From an uncultured Clostridia bacterium (lineage in GTDB: Bacteria > Bacillota > Clostridia > Christensenellales > Pumilibacteraceae): a stretch of 5,158 nucleotides of DNA. Within the stretch, counting starts at the first letter, position 1. Each line of letters begins with the position of its first letter. The notes below the pieces were generated by a model that did not search any database, was not told the origin of the DNA, and worked only from the letters and a program-made list of their open reading frames with translations. Below, piece after piece: positions 3,195 to 5,158 of this stretch. The DNA lies in assembly GCA_947385185.1 (NCBI GenBank), contig CANDJX010000102.1, forward strand, positions 1-5,158, read 5' to 3'. A program made the position numbers and the translations under genes.

Positions 3195-5158
3195 ATGCAA
3201 GTCAAACACAAATCGTTAAGACAAAAACTGATTGCACTGATCGTGAGCCTCGCGGTATTCGCAGCGGCTTTCTCTTTCGCCCGCTTCCCTGCCGCAGGCA
3301 TTGCAAGCGCGGACGAAACGACCGCGTTCGCTCCCACAAGCGTTTCGATTACGAACGGCGACTTCACCGAATCGAGCGGAGATATGCCCGCTACGCCGAA
3401 CAGCTGGACGGCGACGACGCTCGGCGATACTCCGGAGGGCAGTACCGTAGACGGCGTTGTGGATCTCGATCCGACGGCGTTCAATTCGGCGGATAACGGC
3501 AGCGTTTCGACCAATCTCGAAAAATACAAACTCGACCGCTACGACGAATTCAAAAACGGCAATATCCCTCTTTCACCGTTCGGCAGAGGAAACAACAATT
3601 ACGAAGGTTCGGATTCCAATGCGCTCATGATCAACTCCAACGGCTCGCGCGTGGCGTTCGGATATACTTCCTCGACCGTTTCGCTCACCGCAAATTCTTA
3701 TTATAAAATAAGCGCGTGGGTAAAGACCGGCGTATTCGATTCGAGCGACGAGTTTACCGGAGCTTACGTAAAAGTTACCGGGCTTAAAAATCCTCTTGTG
3801 TTTGCCGGTATTGAAACGGATACGACCGCGACCCCGACCGAAGCGAACAATTACGGTTGGAAAGAGTATACGTTCTTTATAGAAACTTCGACCATGTCCA
3901 ATTCGTCGATAACGATCTCGCTTCAGCTCGGAGATTATTACGAATACGAACAGAACGGTAAAACCAACAGCACTATAATAACTACGAGCGGATACGCGTT
4001 CTTCGATCACGTCACCGCTTATCAGTATGCGCCCGACGCGTTCTTCGACGAAGCGGCGGAATGCGGAACGGAGCGAGATTTCGTTTACGGCAAGGGCGAT
4101 CGGAAATATTATACCAACGACGAAGGCACCTCGATATTCTACAGCGAAAACGATTCCGAATATCTTGCGATCAAATCTTCGTCCGACGGCGCGGAATTCG
4201 GAAGCGTAAAAGCCGGCGTGATCATGCGTGAAAGCGAAACGGGCTTCGAAAGCGCCGAAATCGGAAGTTTCGACAACGGTATAAACGGCTGGCAGGCTAC
4301 GGATAACAGTCACGGCAATTTCAATATCGGAATATTCGACGGACTGAACGAAGATCTCGGTATCAAAAATACCGTTCCCTTCTCCCCCAACGGCACTAAC
4401 GACAACATACTCGTATTCAGTTCTTTCGACGCCGGGAACAGCGAATCCAATCCCTATTCCTCCGCGCATTACGGATACGCGACCGACTACTTCACCGTTC
4501 CGAGATATAAGAACTACCGTATAGGCGTATGGGTCAAGACCGAAAACGGACAGGTCGCAAGCGCGGCGATTTCCGGATTCGACTATAAAGGACCGAACAA
4601 CGACGCGTCCGACGTACAGAATTACGGCAAAGGTCAGCTCAGAGTGGAAAGCGAGCTTTCCGAAGGCAATTCGGATAATGCGTCCCGCAACGGCTGGAAA
4701 GAACTCTCGTTCTATCTCAAAGGTTCGAGCTATGCGGACTATGCCGTCAGACTCGAACTCTGGCTCGGCAACGCAAACGAGAATGCCGCGGGCGTCGCGA
4801 TGTTCGATAACGTACGGATCGAAGAAATCACGGCAAAAGAATATACGGACTACAGCGGCGGCGGAAAGAGCGTAACGTTCGACCGCAGCGAAACCAACGG
4901 TACGATAGCCAACGGAGAGTTCAACAACATCGAAGAATACGACGATCCCGCCCTGCTCTTTACGCCTTCGTCCTGGACAAGACAGTCCGCAGGCGAGGAC
5001 GGCACTACGGGCATGAGCACGTCCGTTCCCGACGAGAATTATAACAATTGGTTCGTCGGCGGCGTGATTTCGTCCGACGCGAAATCGTTCTCTTACGAGC
5101 GTCCCGACGAAACCGTTCTGCACGGTACGGCGAACCCTGCGAAACTTTCCGAAAACAC
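3195..5158 (+). CDS. Secreted multi-domain protein with CBM-like beta-sandwich repeats (partial, 3' end missing)
   Basis: Open from ATG 3195 to the window end without a stop (654 complete codons). Residues 1-39 are a clear signal peptide: basic start, hydrophobic core about 12-29, and cleavage expected after ASA (37-39). Two complete beta-rich units follow at about 50-278 and 355-545, and a third begins near 568. Corresponding motifs are ITNGDF / GSFDNGINGW / IANGEF at unit starts, YYKISAWVKTG (169-179) / NYRIGVWVKTE (440-450), GWKEYTFFIE (221-230) / GWKELSFYLK (500-509), ITISLQLGD (239-247) / VRLELWLGN (518-526), and YAFFDHVTAY (267-276) / VAMFDNVRIE (534-543). This pattern fits the jelly-roll folds of carbohydrate-binding modules such as CBM4/9/22 and other galactose-binding-like domains. 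No catalytic domain or cell-wall anchor is visible; either could lie beyond the edge. It could be a surface glycan-binding protein, adhesin or glycoside hydrolase. The CBM assignment is tentative; secretion is solid. Confidence 0.85.
   Translation, partial: MQVKHKSLRQKLIALIVSLAVFAAAFSFARFPAAGIASADETTAFAPTSVSITNGDFTESSGDMPATPNSWTATTLGDTPEGSTVDGVVDLDPTAFNSADNGSVSTNLEKYKLDRYDEFKNGNIPLSPFGRGNNNYEGSDSNALMINSNGSRVAFGYTSSTVSLTANSYYKISAWVKTGVFDSSDEFTGAYVKVTGLKNPLVFAGIETDTTATPTEANNYGWKEYTFFIETSTMSNSSITISLQLGDYYEYEQNGKTNSTIITTSGYAFFDHVTAYQYAPDAFFDEAAECGTERDFVYGKGDRKYYTNDEGTSIFYSENDSEYLAIKSSSDGAEFGSVKAGVIMRESETGFESAEIGSFDNGINGWQATDNSHGNFNIGIFDGLNEDLGIKNTVPFSPNGTNDNILVFSSFDAGNSESNPYSSAHYGYATDYFTVPRYKNYRIGVWVKTENGQVASAAISGFDYKGPNNDASDVQNYGKGQLRVESELSEGNSDNASRNGWKELSFYLKGSSYADYAVRLELWLGNANENAAGVAMFDNVRIEEITAKEYTDYSGGGKSVTFDRSETNGTIANGEFNNIEEYDDPALLFTPSSWTRQSAGEDGTTGMSTSVPDENYNNWFVGGVISSDAKSFSYERPDETVLHGTANPAKLSEN

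Noticed and set aside
3573..5123. A 516-codon open frame on the minus strand
   Set aside because: It is exactly codon-aligned with the plus-strand secreted protein, which avoids TTA, CTA and TCA codons over this span, so the antisense stays open. Its product is a low-complexity V/R/F-rich sequence, while the plus frame has a signal peptide, ribosome binding site and repeated domains.

Overview
The window looks like a piece of an uncultured Clostridia-type Firmicutes genome, perhaps a gut Christensenellales-like lineage. This is inferred from the gene set, from strong AAGGAG/GAGGTG ribosome binding sites with frequent TTG starts, from a deacetylase of the sporulation (PdaB-like) type, and from the secreted modular protein. 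No rRNA, tRNA, CRISPR array, insertion sequence or phage gene was seen.

Layout. Positions 1-310 hold a non-coding repeat array. It contains three copies of a 73-bp dimer (two 31-bp arms joined by an 11-bp linker), plus one divergent inverted monomer. Positions 311-444 are AT-rich and contain three consecutive short tandem duplications. From 445 to 2082 the minus strand carries a tightly packed cluster. It is transcribed from right to left: a membrane-anchored polysaccharide deacetylase (1312-2082), a tandem-OB-fold single-stranded DNA-binding protein (599-1309), and a possible 53-residue ORF overlapping its stop (445-606). After a 159-bp gap with two small hairpins comes a second minus-strand pair (2242-2616 and 2613-2972). 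These are two translationally coupled half-size TauE/SafE (TSUP) membrane proteins that probably form one transporter. A divergent intergenic region (2973-3194) separates them from a large plus-strand gene (3195 to the window end, incomplete). That gene encodes a secreted protein with a clear signal peptide and repeated carbohydrate-binding-module-like beta-sandwich units.

How the parts relate. The deacetylase and SSB genes are separated by only 2 bp, and the SSB ribosome binding site lies inside the deacetylase gene, so they are almost certainly co-transcribed although their functions have no obvious link. The two TSUP halves overlap by four bases, which fits equal synthesis of two subunits. 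The large secreted protein is transcribed away from everything else and has its own promoter region.

The most unusual items are the composite UUCG-hairpin repeat array, the split TSUP transporter, the SSB/deacetylase pairing with its possible overlapping small ORF, and the incomplete modular surface protein. I did not find strong evidence for a wholly new system.
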